Part shown: positions 52,147 through 59,375 of the stretch, piece by piece | Numbering within the stretch: the stretch's first letter is position 1 | Layout: every line of letters begins with the position of its first letter | Source: Candidatus Gottesmanbacteria bacterium | Lineage (GTDB): Bacteria; Patescibacteriota; Microgenomatia; UBA10105 | NCBI GenBank assembly: GCA_023245415.1 | Contig: JAHFKJ010000006.1 | Location: forward strand, 1-59,375 | Length of the DNA stretch: 59,375 bases | Reading direction: 5' to 3' | Notes under the pieces: model-generated | The model's input: only the letters and a program-made list of their open reading frames with translations | Told to the model about the DNA's origin: nothing | Databases searched by the model: none | Program-made: the position numbers and the translations under genes

Positions 52147-52794
52147 ATGTCTTCGTTGTTTAATACCGAAATTGAAGCGCAAAAAAAACGGGGAGTGTTG
52201 ATTATTCTTACCGGTCCCACAGCAGCTGGCAAAGACACGATCATGAAAGCGCTTTTGCAGAAACGGGCGAATCTGATCCGGATGGTGACGACCAATTCCC
52301 GTCCGGTTCGAGAAGGTGAGGTGGAAGGCACGGATTATCATTTTGTCGATCGCGAAGAATTTGAAAAATTAATTTCCGAAGATGCGTTTGTGGAGTGGGT
52401 AGAGTATTTGGGTCATTACAAAGGCGGACAGAAAAAACATCTGGAAGAAGCTTTGGCATCGGGCAAAGATGTGATTTGGCGTATCGATGTGCGAGGCGTC
52501 AAAAACATCCGCACCAAAATTGAGGAAATGGTAGAGGATCCGGAATCTAGCGTGCAGTCTGCAGTGTTTATTTTCCTGGCCCCACCAAATTTAGAAACTC
52601 TCGAACGTAGAATGCGCTCAAGAGGCACTGAAAACGAGCAAGTTTGGGCGCAAGGACTTAATTTGGCCAAGTGGGAATTTGAACAGTTTGATGACTGTGA
52701 TTATTTAATCATTAATGAAGACGACAAACTGGAAGAAGCTATTAAAGCTGCTGAGTCAATTATTGAAGCGACGCATCGATTAATTCTGACATAA
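52147..52794 (+). CDS. gmk: Guanylate kinase
   Basis: 215 residues from the ATG at 52147, fixed by the promoter. P-loop LIILTGPTAAGKDTIMKAL (~18-36), the GMP-binding VTTNSRPVREGEVEGTDYHFV (~47-67) and EEFEKLISEDAFVEWVEYLGHYKG. It phosphorylates GMP to GDP. The lid loop RRMRSRGTENE (~155-165) is present. It is divergent from a purine-type phosphoribosyltransferase, so a salvage pair is likely. Confidence 0.95.
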   Translation: MSSLFNTEIEAQKKRGVLIILTGPTAAGKDTIMKALLQKRANLIRMVTTNSRPVREGEVEGTDYHFVDREEFEKLISEDAFVEWVEYLGHYKGGQKKHLEEALASGKDVIWRIDVRGVKNIRTKIEEMVEDPESSVQSAVFIFLAPPNLETLERRMRSRGTENEQVWAQGLNLAKWEFEQFDDCDYLIINEDDKLEEAIKAAESIIEATHRLILT

Positions 52795-52879
52795 ACTGCA
52801 TAAAGTATATCGCACTTGAATTCTTGAAGATTGATATTATCGATATTCTCTGTCTTCAAGACATCTCATAAACATCAAT

Positions 52880-53458
52880 ATGATTCCTACTCGAGATCAT
52901 TGTTACGTCCTGTTTGATAAATTTAAGCTGCCTACCCAGAAAAAAATTCATGTCGAAGAAGTGGCGAAGCTTGCAAACTATTTTGTCAAAAAGTTCGCAG
53001 TTGACAGTTCCTGCCTGCCGGCAGGCAAGGCACGCGTCTCAGTTGACGCAAAGTTAGTTGAGGCGGCGGCACTGCTTCACGATATTGATAAAAATGTAAC
53101 TAAACGACCGGGGGAGCGGCATCCGGATACGGCAGTGCGAATTTTAAACGAACTGGGATTTACCGAAGTAGCGGAAGTGGTGAGGAGACATTCATTACAT
53201 GCCATTCTCGATCCGAGGTTGGCACCGCGGACATGGGAAGAGAAAATTGTGTATCTGGCAGATAAAATGACTAAGTATGAAATCATCGGCGTCGACCACC
53301 GCTTCAAACTCTGGTATCGGGAGAATTTACCTGCTGACGCTGTGAAACAATTAGACGCAAGTTTTCCCAAAGTAAAAGCACTGGAACAGGAAATATACCA
53401 AGTGGGAAAAATTAATTTTACTGATATTCAAAAAGAATTACAATATTCGAACACATGA
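52880..53458 (+). CDS. HD-domain phosphohydrolase with an in-frame palindromic insertion
   Basis: 192 residues. HD motifs: HVEEVAKLANYFVKKF (first His), ALLHDIDKNV (H-D), VRRHSLHAIL and IVYLADKMTKYEIIGVDHR (last Asp). The family hydrolyses phosphate esters of nucleotides. Residues ~41-54 (SSCLPAGKARVSVD) derive from the palindrome TGCCTGCCGGCAGGCA flanked by AGTTGAC direct repeats. It overlaps the next gene by ATGA. Confidence 0.8.
   Translation: MIPTRDHCYVLFDKFKLPTQKKIHVEEVAKLANYFVKKFAVDSSCLPAGKARVSVDAKLVEAAALLHDIDKNVTKRPGERHPDTAVRILNELGFTEVAEVVRRHSLHAILDPRLAPRTWEEKIVYLADKMTKYEIIGVDHRFKLWYRENLPADAVKQLDASFPKVKALEQEIYQVGKINFTDIQKELQYSNT
52999..53047. repeat. Palindrome with flanking direct repeats inside the HD gene
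   Basis: The 16-base palindrome TGCCTGCCGGCAGGCA (53012-53027) lies between two copies of AGTTGAC (52999-53005 and 53041-53047), 42 bases apart, a multiple of three. This is the look of an inserted element with a 7-base target duplication, translated without frame loss. Confidence 0.75.
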
Positions 53459-54000
53459 CTAACCAGCTAGATGCTCAAACAATTGAATTTAAACCTCAAT
53501 TTAAACTTCTAGAACAGATTGGGAAGAAATTTTTAAGTTATACGAGCGTCTTTTTTCTTCCTCTTTTCGCTTTAACCTTTATATTTTCCGGTCAATGGAT
53601 TTTTGGTTTTATATGTATCGGCCTGGTAATTCTGATAATTCAAGACTTGAGGAGTTATGTACACGATAAAATTGTAATTACTAATAAAAATTTAGAATAC
53701 ACATTTAAACCAGGAATATTTATAAGAATAATTTCTGGAAAGCTTGATTTAAGACAAGTAAGTAAAATGAAACTAAAATATTTTAAAGGTAGATACAATT
53801 TATTAGAAAGTTATGCTATAGAGTTCACAATTCCTATCAATAAAGATGAACCGCCTCTATACATCGAAAAAAAGGATTATTTAATGCTAAAAAAATGGGA
53901 CAATGAAACTGTGACTAAATTAATTAATTTTATTCGGAAACACTTTCCTCATATTATCTGGTTATCTGGGGACAATATGTTTCATCATTTCCTTTTTTAG
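53455..54000 (+). CDS. Membrane protein with bacterial PH-like (YdbT/DUF304) domain
   Basis: 181 residues. Two hydrophobic segments at ~25-62 (FFLPLFALTFIFSGQWIFGF, ICIGLVILII) precede a strand-rich part: HDKIVITNKNLEYTFKPGIF and ISGKLDLRQVSKMKLKYFKG, the pattern of bPH2 domains (I-T-N-x-x-L-x...I-x-L-x-x-I). Function unknown; such proteins may sense or bind membrane. It is coupled to the HD gene by ATGA. Confidence 0.65.
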   Translation: MTNQLDAQTIEFKPQFKLLEQIGKKFLSYTSVFFLPLFALTFIFSGQWIFGFICIGLVILIIQDLRSYVHDKIVITNKNLEYTFKPGIFIRIISGKLDLRQVSKMKLKYFKGRYNLLESYAIEFTIPINKDEPPLYIEKKDYLMLKKWDNETVTKLINFIRKHFPHIIWLSGDNMFHHFLF

Positions 54001-54040
54001 GGGCTGTGAGGATGATTCTTCCTTTTCATACAGATTTAAT

Positions 54041-54069
54041 TTGACAATATGTACATATTGTACTAATAT
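54041..54069 (+). promoter_or_regulatory. Promoter and operator of toxin-antitoxin locus 7, leaderless
   Basis: -35 TTGACA (54041-54046), 17-base spacer, -10 TAATAT (54064-54069), 7 bases, ATG (54077). The spacer is filled by a perfect 16-base palindrome CAATATGTACATATTG (54045-54060), where a bound antitoxin would block polymerase. Confidence 0.8.
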
Positions 54070-54076
54070 AAAATAT

Positions 54077-54367
54077 ATGACTATTACTGTTTCAATCAGC
54101 GATTTCAGACAGAATATATCCGATTACCTGGCCAAGGCGCGCGCAGGTGATACGATTGTGTTAAAGGATGAGAAAAAAAATGAGGAAGTAGCAGAGCTGA
54201 TAGGAAAGAAAAAATGGGATGCGGTTGCTTTTAGAAAAGCACTACATGAAGCTGCAGGAGTATTTACTGCTAAGAACCATCCCGAATGGCGAACAAAGCG
54301 AGATGTGATTCGTTGGGTAGAAAAAAGTCGTAAAGCTGCTGACCGCACGTTCAATGTTTCTCGTTGA
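54077..54367 (+). CDS. Phd/YefM-like antitoxin, locus 7
   Basis: 96 residues from the ATG at 54077 (fixed by the promoter). ITVSISDFRQNISDYLAKARAGDTIVLKDEKKNEEVAEL is a Phd/YefM fold. The C-terminal ~50 residues are longer and more basic than in loci 1 and 3. It overlaps the toxin gene by 14 bases. Confidence 0.85.
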   Translation: MTITVSISDFRQNISDYLAKARAGDTIVLKDEKKNEEVAELIGKKKWDAVAFRKALHEAAGVFTAKNHPEWRTKRDVIRWVEKSRKAADRTFNVSR

Positions 54368-54731
54368 TACTAATATTTTGATTTGGATATTGCGTGGAAA
54401 AGACGAGTATGTCAACTGGTTTGACCTGTCAAGCCAAAAGCATAAACACTCGATTTCCTCAATCACCGTGGGAGAAATTTATCAATATGCTTTCCCTGTT
54501 GAATTTGAACGCACAGAAACTCTGTTGAACAAGTTTGACATCTGGGATGTCACAAAAGCGATAGCTAAACAAAGTGGGATCTATTGGAAACTATATATAA
54601 AAACATTGCACAGCTTAAGTTTGATTGACTGTATTTTAGCTGCAACTGCTCATAAGTATGATTTGACTGTGTTGACTTTAAACACTAAGCATTTTCCCAT
54701 GCCGGATATTAAAGTCAAAAACCCGGTTTAA
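54354..54731 (+). CDS. PIN-domain toxin, locus 7
   Basis: 125 residues: FLVDTNILIWILRGKDEYV (D5), SSITVGEIYQYA (E42), SLIDCILAATAHKYD (D90) and VLTLNTKHF (last site, N in place of D). Compact VapC type. The fourth acidic residue is asparagine, so activity may be reduced. Confidence 0.85.
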   Translation: MFLVDTNILIWILRGKDEYVNWFDLSSQKHKHSISSITVGEIYQYAFPVEFERTETLLNKFDIWDVTKAIAKQSGIYWKLYIKTLHSLSLIDCILAATAHKYDLTVLTLNTKHFPMPDIKVKNPV

Positions 54732-54764
54732 GATCATAAATTATGGTATAATACAAGTCTTACG

Positions 54765-55310
54765 ATGAGGCAATTCTTTTTGGCAGTAGTAATAGGTTTT
54801 TTCTGTTTGGGCATGTTTACTTGGGTCTTTGCTCAGGAGACTGTGCCGCTTACAGCTTCACCAAGCCTTACTGCTGTCGAATATGTTCTTCCGTATCCGG
54901 GAATTCTGCCAGACCACCCCCTCTATTTTCTCAAACTTCTGCGCGATAAAATTTTAAGCTTTTTCATCACTAAACCAGTACGCAAAGTCGAATTTTATAT
55001 TCTCAATTCTGATAAGCGCCTAAGTATGGCGATACTTCTTTTGGATAAAAACAAAACTGAAATGGCTACCAAAACCGCACAGGAGTCTGCAGAGTTTTTA
55101 GCCAAGGCCGAAGTCAAACTTTTTGATATTCCTGAAGGCGGCGACTTATCACTCAATTCTGTTAAAGATCGATTTGACAAATCGCTAGCCAAACACATCG
55201 AAAAACTTCAGGAAACTAAAGCTCGTACGAGCGGGGTAGAATCAGAAAAATTTACTAAAGTCATCGAAGAGCTAAAGCGGCTCCAACAGGATTTCAACCG
55301 CAGAAAGTAA
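54765..55310 (+). CDS. Secreted DUF5667-type protein
   Basis: 181 residues. Signal peptide MRQFFLAVVIGFFCLGMFTWVFAQ with cleavage near residue 24. The mature part has LPYPGILPDHPLYFLKLLRDKI (~43-64), the recurring DUF5667 block, followed by helices (RKVEFYILNSDKRLSMAILLLD, KTAQESAEFLAKAEVKLF). Extended -10 TGGTATAAT (54744-54752) ends 12 bases before the ATG. Common in CPR surface proteins; function unknown. Confidence 0.82.
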   Translation: MRQFFLAVVIGFFCLGMFTWVFAQETVPLTASPSLTAVEYVLPYPGILPDHPLYFLKLLRDKILSFFITKPVRKVEFYILNSDKRLSMAILLLDKNKTEMATKTAQESAEFLAKAEVKLFDIPEGGDLSLNSVKDRFDKSLAKHIEKLQETKARTSGVESEKFTKVIEELKRLQQDFNRRK

Positions 55311-55332
55311 TCACTATTTTTTAAAACAAAAG

Positions 55333-55356
55333 AATATATAGTTCGAACTATATATT
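55333..55356. repeat. Perfect 24-base palindrome in the DUF5667-nrdR spacer
   Basis: AATATATA-GTTCGAAC-TATATATT reads the same on both strands (55333-55356). It lies 23 bases after the DUF5667 stop. The rest of the 477-base spacer (55311-55787) is AT-rich with low-complexity TTAACTGTAA-like words near its end; I see no gene or tRNA in it. The palindrome could be a regulator site or a hairpin terminator without U tract. Confidence 0.6.
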
Positions 55357-55699
55357 ATAGGTTTCGATTTCTTAATACTTCCTTGTCCATTTGTCTAAAA
55401 ACTAAAATCGTTAATCTACGGAAACCAGATTAGGTACATTCTTTATTATGGTAGACGGTTTTAAGTTTTTTTATATGGATTTCTTATCGCATTTAGAAAA
55501 CAGATTGTGTTCATAAGAATTCTTATGTGCCAAAGGGTTTAAAATCATAATTATATATAAAACCGATAGAAAATTGATAAGCACAGGATCGTGCGTGACA
55601 GAATAAGTGATATATTATGATATAAAGTGTAGTCTTGACCACCTTCATTTAGTGTCTTACTATCATGTTTGGCCCTACGTATAGTGTGTAATATTTCAC

Positions 55700-55787
55700 G
55701 AGTAATAAGTTGACAGCTTTCAACTTACAGCTAACAGAAGAATAATCAGTTAACTGTAATTTGTTAATTATTAACTGTAAATTAAGA
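55700..55787. repeat. Phrase repeat upstream of nrdR
   Basis: Words AAGTTGACAGCTTTCAACTTACAG, then GTTAACTGTAATTTGTTAATTATTAACTGTAAATTAA, recombine AACTTACA/TTAACTGTAA in direct and inverted order, the same style as the tsaD insert at 23323-23355. It occupies the likely leader of nrdR. Confidence 0.5.
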
Positions 55788-56234
55788 ATGAAGTGTCCAT
55801 ACTGCACATCGATTACGACCGAAGTAGTAGAGACAAGAGATAGTGAAGATTTGTCAGTAACCAGAAGAAGAAGAGAATGTTCTAAGTGTGGAAAACGATT
55901 TACGACATACGAACGGATTGAATCTGTGCCACTTACCGTAATTAAAAAAGACGGATCCCGGGAAAATTTTGAACGGGAGAAATTAGGAGGAGGAATTCGC
56001 AAAGCTGCAGAAAAAACACAGGTGACGCATACGGACATAGAAACTATCGTAAATGAAATAGAGCGGGAACTGAGAAGCGCTGATTCAGTAGAAATTGAAA
56101 GTAAACTTATCGGGGATCTGGTAGCCAAACGGCTCAAACAAAAAGATAAAGTGGCATATATCCGGTTTGCCAGCGTTTTTAAGCGGTTTGTTGATCTGGA
56201 AGAGTTTGAAAAGGAATTACATAAATTACTATAA
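55788..56234 (+). CDS. nrdR: Transcriptional repressor NrdR
   Basis: 148 residues from the ATG at 55788, starting MKCPYC with the zinc ribbon C-P-Y-C...C-x-x-C (ECSKCGKRFTTYERIE, ~31-46) and the ATP-cone (PLTVIKKDGSRENFEREKLGGGIRKA, ~50-75). NrdR is the (d)ATP-sensing repressor of ribonucleotide reductase genes. The reductase gene follows 93 bases downstream, as in many genomes. I could not recognise convincing NrdR boxes upstream. Confidence 0.96.
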   Translation: MKCPYCTSITTEVVETRDSEDLSVTRRRRECSKCGKRFTTYERIESVPLTVIKKDGSRENFEREKLGGGIRKAAEKTQVTHTDIETIVNEIERELRSADSVEIESKLIGDLVAKRLKQKDKVAYIRFASVFKRFVDLEEFEKELHKLL

Positions 56235-56327
56235 AAAGCAATAAGCGACAAGCTATAAGTGACAAGAAGAAATCATAAAAATTTACCTGTCACTTCTCAC
56301 ATGTCACTTATCACTTATCACTAACGT
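56235..56327. repeat. Phrase repeat between nrdR and nrdJ
   Basis: AATAAGCGACAAGCTATAAGTGACAAGAAG on one side and ACCTGTCACTTCTCACATGTCACTTATCACTTATCACT on the other: the words AAGTGACA and TGTCACTT recur in both orientations, able to fold into a long hairpin. It ends 2 bases before the nrdJ start. The same words form the in-frame insert at 23151-23180 in tsaD. Confidence 0.7.
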
Positions 56328-58721
56328 ATGCAACTCACTGGAATTCGCAACACCGTATTTCTCGACCGTTATGCACTGAAAGATCAGTCGGGTAAACCTA
56401 TTGAACAAACTCCTGAGGAAATGTGGGCAAGAGTCGCCAGAGGCATAGCAGGGGTAGAGAAAAAAGCCGATCGAAGAGAATGGGAAGAGAAATTTTATAA
56501 AGTGATGGAGGATTTTAAATTTTTGCCGGGAGGCAGAATTTTAGCTGGTGCCGGAACCGGTTTTGACGTGACGTATTTCAACTGTTTTGTAATTCCTAAT
56601 CCTCCCGATTCCCGTGGAGGTATCATGGAGAATCTAACTCAAATGATTGAAATCATGGCTCATGGCGGAGGAGTCGGTCTGAATCTATCCAGTCTTCGTC
56701 CTCGTGGGGCACGCGTCAAAAAAGTCAACGGGTTTTCCTCCGGGCCAATGAACTGGGCAGAACTTTATTCGCTGGCGACAAAAGATATCGTCCAACAAGG
56801 CGGAAGCCGCCGCGGCGCCCTAATGGTTATGATTCATGACTGGCATCCAGATATTGAGGAATTTATCACGGTAAAGCAAGATCTTACCAAAATTAACGGT
56901 GCCAATCTTTCCGTATGTGTCTCCGATGATTTTATGCAGGCAGTCAAGGAAGACCGGAATTGGGATCTCAAATATCCTGATCTCGAGGATCCTAGCTATG
57001 ATGCAAAATGGGATGGAGATATTCATGAGTGGGAATCACAAGGTGGTAAAGTTAAGATACACAAAACAGTAAAAGCCGTATACTTATGGAAATTGATCTG
57101 TACCGGCGCTTGGCGCAGTGCCGAGCCAGGACTGCATTTTCTTGACCGAAGCAATAAACGGTCAAATACCTGGTATTTTGAGAAACTTCTGGCTACAAAT
57201 CCGTGCGGAGAGCAGCCGCTTGGCGCATGGGCGGTGTGCAATTTGGGGGCTATGAATCTGTCGGCATATGTGCGAGAGGATGATCTGGTACATGAAAAAG
57301 CAGGCTGGTTTGATTATGATGCATTTGGTCGTGATGTGAGAGTAGCAATACGTTTTTTGGATAATGTAATTGATGACACTCACTATTTCTTTGCAGAAAA
57401 TGAAAAGCGAGCCAAAGAGGTGCGCCGGACTGGCTTAGGTATCATGGGTATTGCAGATGCCTTTATAAAGATGAAAGTCCGCTACGGATCAGAAGAATCA
57501 ACAAAAACATCAAAAAAGATATTTGAAACACTCAGAGACAATGCATATATTGTCTCTTCTGATATCGCAAAAGAAAAAGGTTCTTTTCCAAAATACGATA
57601 AAGCGAAATTTCAACTAGGGTACCATATCAAAACTTTACCCGCAGCGATTCAAAATAGAATTATCAGACAGGGGATTCGAAATGCAGTGCTTTTGACAAT
57701 TGCTCCAACCGGAACTACCAGTCTGATTGCCGGAGTTTCCAGCGGAGTCGAGCCGGTTTATGAATTTGAGTATCTGAGGCGGACTAAAGTAGGTGAAGCA
57801 AAGATGTTTCATCACTTGTACGACGAATGGAAGCTGTCACATCCCGACCAGGCACGGCCGGACTATTTTGTCTCAGCCAACGATTTGACCCCTGAAGATC
57901 ACGTCAGGATCCAGGCAGTCGCACAGGAATATATTGATTCATCGATTTCGAAAACAGTTAATGCTCCAAACAGTCACACGGTTGAAGATGTCATGCGTCT
58001 CTATATGCTTTCATATGACATGGGACTCAAAGGCGTCACCTATATGCGTGAAGGATCAAGAATAGGAGTTTTGGAGCGGATAACTGAGAAAAAGGAAGAA
58101 GTTAAATTAACCAATGGTCACAGCATAAACACAATTATTCCACAGCCTGAAATAAAACCCCGCCCCATGGTAGTTCACGGATCGACTTACAAAATGGAGA
58201 CGCCGGTGGGCAAAGCATATATTACGGTCAACTCAAATGGCGAAGGCCGGGATAACCCGTTTGAAGTATTTGTAACAGTTGGCAAAGCGGGAACTGATGT
58301 ACAGGCCATGGCAGATGGACTAGGGCGACTGATTTCATTGATTTTGAGAATGGCATCGCCATTGTCCGAAAAAGAGCGGGTCAAGAAAATCATCAATCAA
58401 TTGAGCGATATTGGCGGATCCAGGCATGTAGGATTTGGGGAGCGGCGTGTCCGCTCTTTGCCTGATGCTATAGGAAAAGTATTAACTGAACATATCAAGC
58501 AGACTAATGGGCATGTGGTTACAGCTAATGGTCATGCCCAAGCAGACGGTCATGTCATAAATCATGAGGCGTCACCATTGCCGATTGTGCCTTCAGCAGG
58601 TCAACAGCAATTGTTTGTAAAACCGGCTGAATTTGACCTTTGCCCAAGTTGCGGAGAGGCAATGCTGGCACATGAAGAAGGCTGCAAAAAATGCTATGGG
58701 TGTGGATATAGCGAATGCTAA
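56328..58721 (+). CDS. nrdJ: Class II (B12-dependent) ribonucleoside-diphosphate reductase
   Basis: 797 residues. Conserved blocks: FLPGGRILAGAGT (~65-77), TYFNCFVIPNPPDSRGGI with the first redox Cys (~85), HGGGVGLNLSSLRPRG (~108-123), ATNPCGEQPLGAWAVCNLG with the thiyl-radical Cys and glutamate (~288-306), and APTGTTSLIAGVSSGVEP (~462-479). A TSCPD-like domain (~620-700) and a C-terminal zinc-finger-like CPSCGEAM...CKKCYGCGYSEC (~775-797) follow. No ATP-cone is present. It makes deoxyribonucleotides using adenosylcobalamin; no B12 synthesis genes are seen here. Confidence 0.92.
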   Translation: MQLTGIRNTVFLDRYALKDQSGKPIEQTPEEMWARVARGIAGVEKKADRREWEEKFYKVMEDFKFLPGGRILAGAGTGFDVTYFNCFVIPNPPDSRGGIMENLTQMIEIMAHGGGVGLNLSSLRPRGARVKKVNGFSSGPMNWAELYSLATKDIVQQGGSRRGALMVMIHDWHPDIEEFITVKQDLTKINGANLSVCVSDDFMQAVKEDRNWDLKYPDLEDPSYDAKWDGDIHEWESQGGKVKIHKTVKAVYLWKLICTGAWRSAEPGLHFLDRSNKRSNTWYFEKLLATNPCGEQPLGAWAVCNLGAMNLSAYVREDDLVHEKAGWFDYDAFGRDVRVAIRFLDNVIDDTHYFFAENEKRAKEVRRTGLGIMGIADAFIKMKVRYGSEESTKTSKKIFETLRDNAYIVSSDIAKEKGSFPKYDKAKFQLGYHIKTLPAAIQNRIIRQGIRNAVLLTIAPTGTTSLIAGVSSGVEPVYEFEYLRRTKVGEAKMFHHLYDEWKLSHPDQARPDYFVSANDLTPEDHVRIQAVAQEYIDSSISKTVNAPNSHTVEDVMRLYMLSYDMGLKGVTYMREGSRIGVLERITEKKEEVKLTNGHSINTIIPQPEIKPRPMVVHGSTYKMETPVGKAYITVNSNGEGRDNPFEVFVTVGKAGTDVQAMADGLGRLISLILRMASPLSEKERVKKIINQLSDIGGSRHVGFGERRVRSLPDAIGKVLTEHIKQTNGHVVTANGHAQADGHVINHEASPLPIVPSAGQQQLFVKPAEFDLCPSCGEAMLAHEEGCKKCYGCGYSEC

Positions 58722-58757
58722 ATCAATATAAAAATTTAAAAAGATGAGGAGGTCAAT

Positions 58758-59173
58758 ATGTCTGAACCAATACCACCTCTGGGGGCAGCACCAGTTCCAG
58801 TAGAAGCACCAAAACCAATGGGGGGGAGTTTAAGATAGCCTACCTGAGTAACAAGGGAGGATTAAGAATTGCTGCTACAAAATTCTGTCCAGAGATAAGT
58901 GTAGCAGTAGCAACTGATGAAGGATTAAAAGCAGTATTAGAGTCCTGGGGGCAAGTTATGAAAACTGGCTTACGTGAAGTTGCAAGTCGAGATGTGTCTG
59001 ACCAACATATTACTGCAGTATTAGATAGATTTTTAGCAGAATATAATCCGGAACTAAAACAGAAACCTGGAATTGAGGTAACTACCGGAGCAGGTTAAGG
59101 TCGGTTGGCAATCGACGCTTCTGGAATAAATCAAACGGTTGAAGATGCACAAAGTCTTGGTGTAATTAAGTAA
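58758..59173 (+). pseudogene. Small gene disrupted at a G7 run and by a stop codon
   Basis: MSEPIPPLGAAPVPVEAPKP from the ATG at 58758 (GAGGAGG 6 bases upstream) meets a stop 26 codons later. After the 7-G run (58820-58826), the next frame gives EFKIAYLSNKGGLRIAATKF and continues 90 codons to TAA at 59096. Past this TAA the same frame reads on (LAIDASGINQTVEDAQSLGV) to a TAA at 59171. One inserted G and one CAA-to-TAA change would account for the loss. No family recognised. It could also be phase-variable at the G run. Confidence 0.65.
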
Positions 59174-59195
59174 CCCGAAATACAAAAAATCAAAT

Positions 59196-59292
59196 GTCAT
59201 TTCGAGGTGTACGACCCGAGAAATCTAGCAAAGCGTATTTTAATATTTATACGGTACTTCGTACCTAGATTTCTCAGTTCGTTCGAAATGAC
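59196..59292. repeat. MITE-like palindromic repeat, copy 2
   Basis: 97 bases with the same ends as copy 1 at 15341-15434 (GTCATTTCGA / TCGAAATGAC) and inner GAGAAATCTAG / CTAGATTTCTC arms; the central bases differ. The remaining window end (59293-59375) shows nothing further. Confidence 0.8.
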
Positions 59293-59375
59293 AAGATATT
59301 TAGCTTCAAATTATTATTTAATGTAAATTAAGCAGGTATCACCTACAGAAGTTATGCCCATATATACCAAAACCG

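Noticed and set aside
52083-52331. Upstream extension of the phosphoribosyltransferase into gmk
   Set aside because: It is antisense to gmk, and the promoter geometry sets the start at 52082.
55649-56251. 200-codon minus-strand frame over nrdR
   Set aside because: Complement of nrdR, which is unmistakable on plus.

Overview
The window reads as a chromosome segment from a Candidate Phyla Radiation (Patescibacteria) bacterium, most likely of the Microgenomates (OP11) type. That placement is an inference from gene content: a DUF4012 protein, a DUF5667 protein, a small MCYNCGC-type protein, a short carbonic-anhydrase-like protein, many PIN toxins, AT-rich DNA, and short GC-rich palindromes of the kind seen across CPR genomes. 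TGA behaves as a normal stop. No tRNA, rRNA, CRISPR array, transposase or integrase was found.

Layout. 1-5.4 kb is the replication-origin neighbourhood: dnaN and dnaA on minus, then rpmH-rnpA-yidD-yidC-jag on plus, with perfect DnaA boxes on both sides of dnaA. 5.4-11.2 kb holds envelope genes (O-antigen ligase/polymerase-like, flippase, RNase HI, DUF4012), followed by bL25. 12-18 kb has small secreted or anchored proteins, an EpmA-like lysine ligase, EF-P and a thermonuclease. 18-21 kb is valS under a T-box. 21-27 kb carries tsaD, a DUF559 nuclease gene embedded in repeats beside decayed genes, a phosphatase and an MFS transporter. 27-34 kb carries a methyltransferase, a cytidylyltransferase, a VanW protein and a solute-binding protein. 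34-37.4 kb holds a large protein with a carbonic-anhydrase-like motif and a small CA-like protein. 38-44 kb is groES-groEL followed by an acyl-activation/acyltransfer module bounded by a second copy of the groEL 3' end and terminator. 44-50 kb is the most scarred stretch, with pseudogenes and a collapsed duplicate of the sod-PP2C gene pair. 50-59 kb holds gapN, a phosphoribosyltransferase/gmk divergent pair, an HD protein, and nrdR with a class II ribonucleotide reductase.

Four themes cut across the window. (1) Seven intact PIN-toxin/antitoxin loci and one PIN remnant, with Phd/YefM, ribbon-helix-helix and AbrB antitoxins. (2) Many genes have a sigma70-like promoter whose -10 ends only 5-9 nt before the start codon, predicting leaderless or near-leaderless mRNAs; this fixes several start codons. 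groES, groEL, sod and a few small genes instead have strong Shine-Dalgarno sequences. (3) Short palindromic or tandem repeats sit in frame inside essential genes (valS, tsaD, epmA, an HD gene), recalling Rickettsia palindromic elements. (4) Segmental duplication has left partial gene copies (groEL tail, sod/PP2C).

The strongest candidate for an undescribed system is the module at 40.4-44.1 kb: a CoA-transferase III protein plus an AMP-ligase/acyl-carrier/acyltransferase polypeptide, broken or frameshifted at one CCC codon. It could activate and transfer scavenged acyl chains in a lineage that usually lacks full lipid synthesis.
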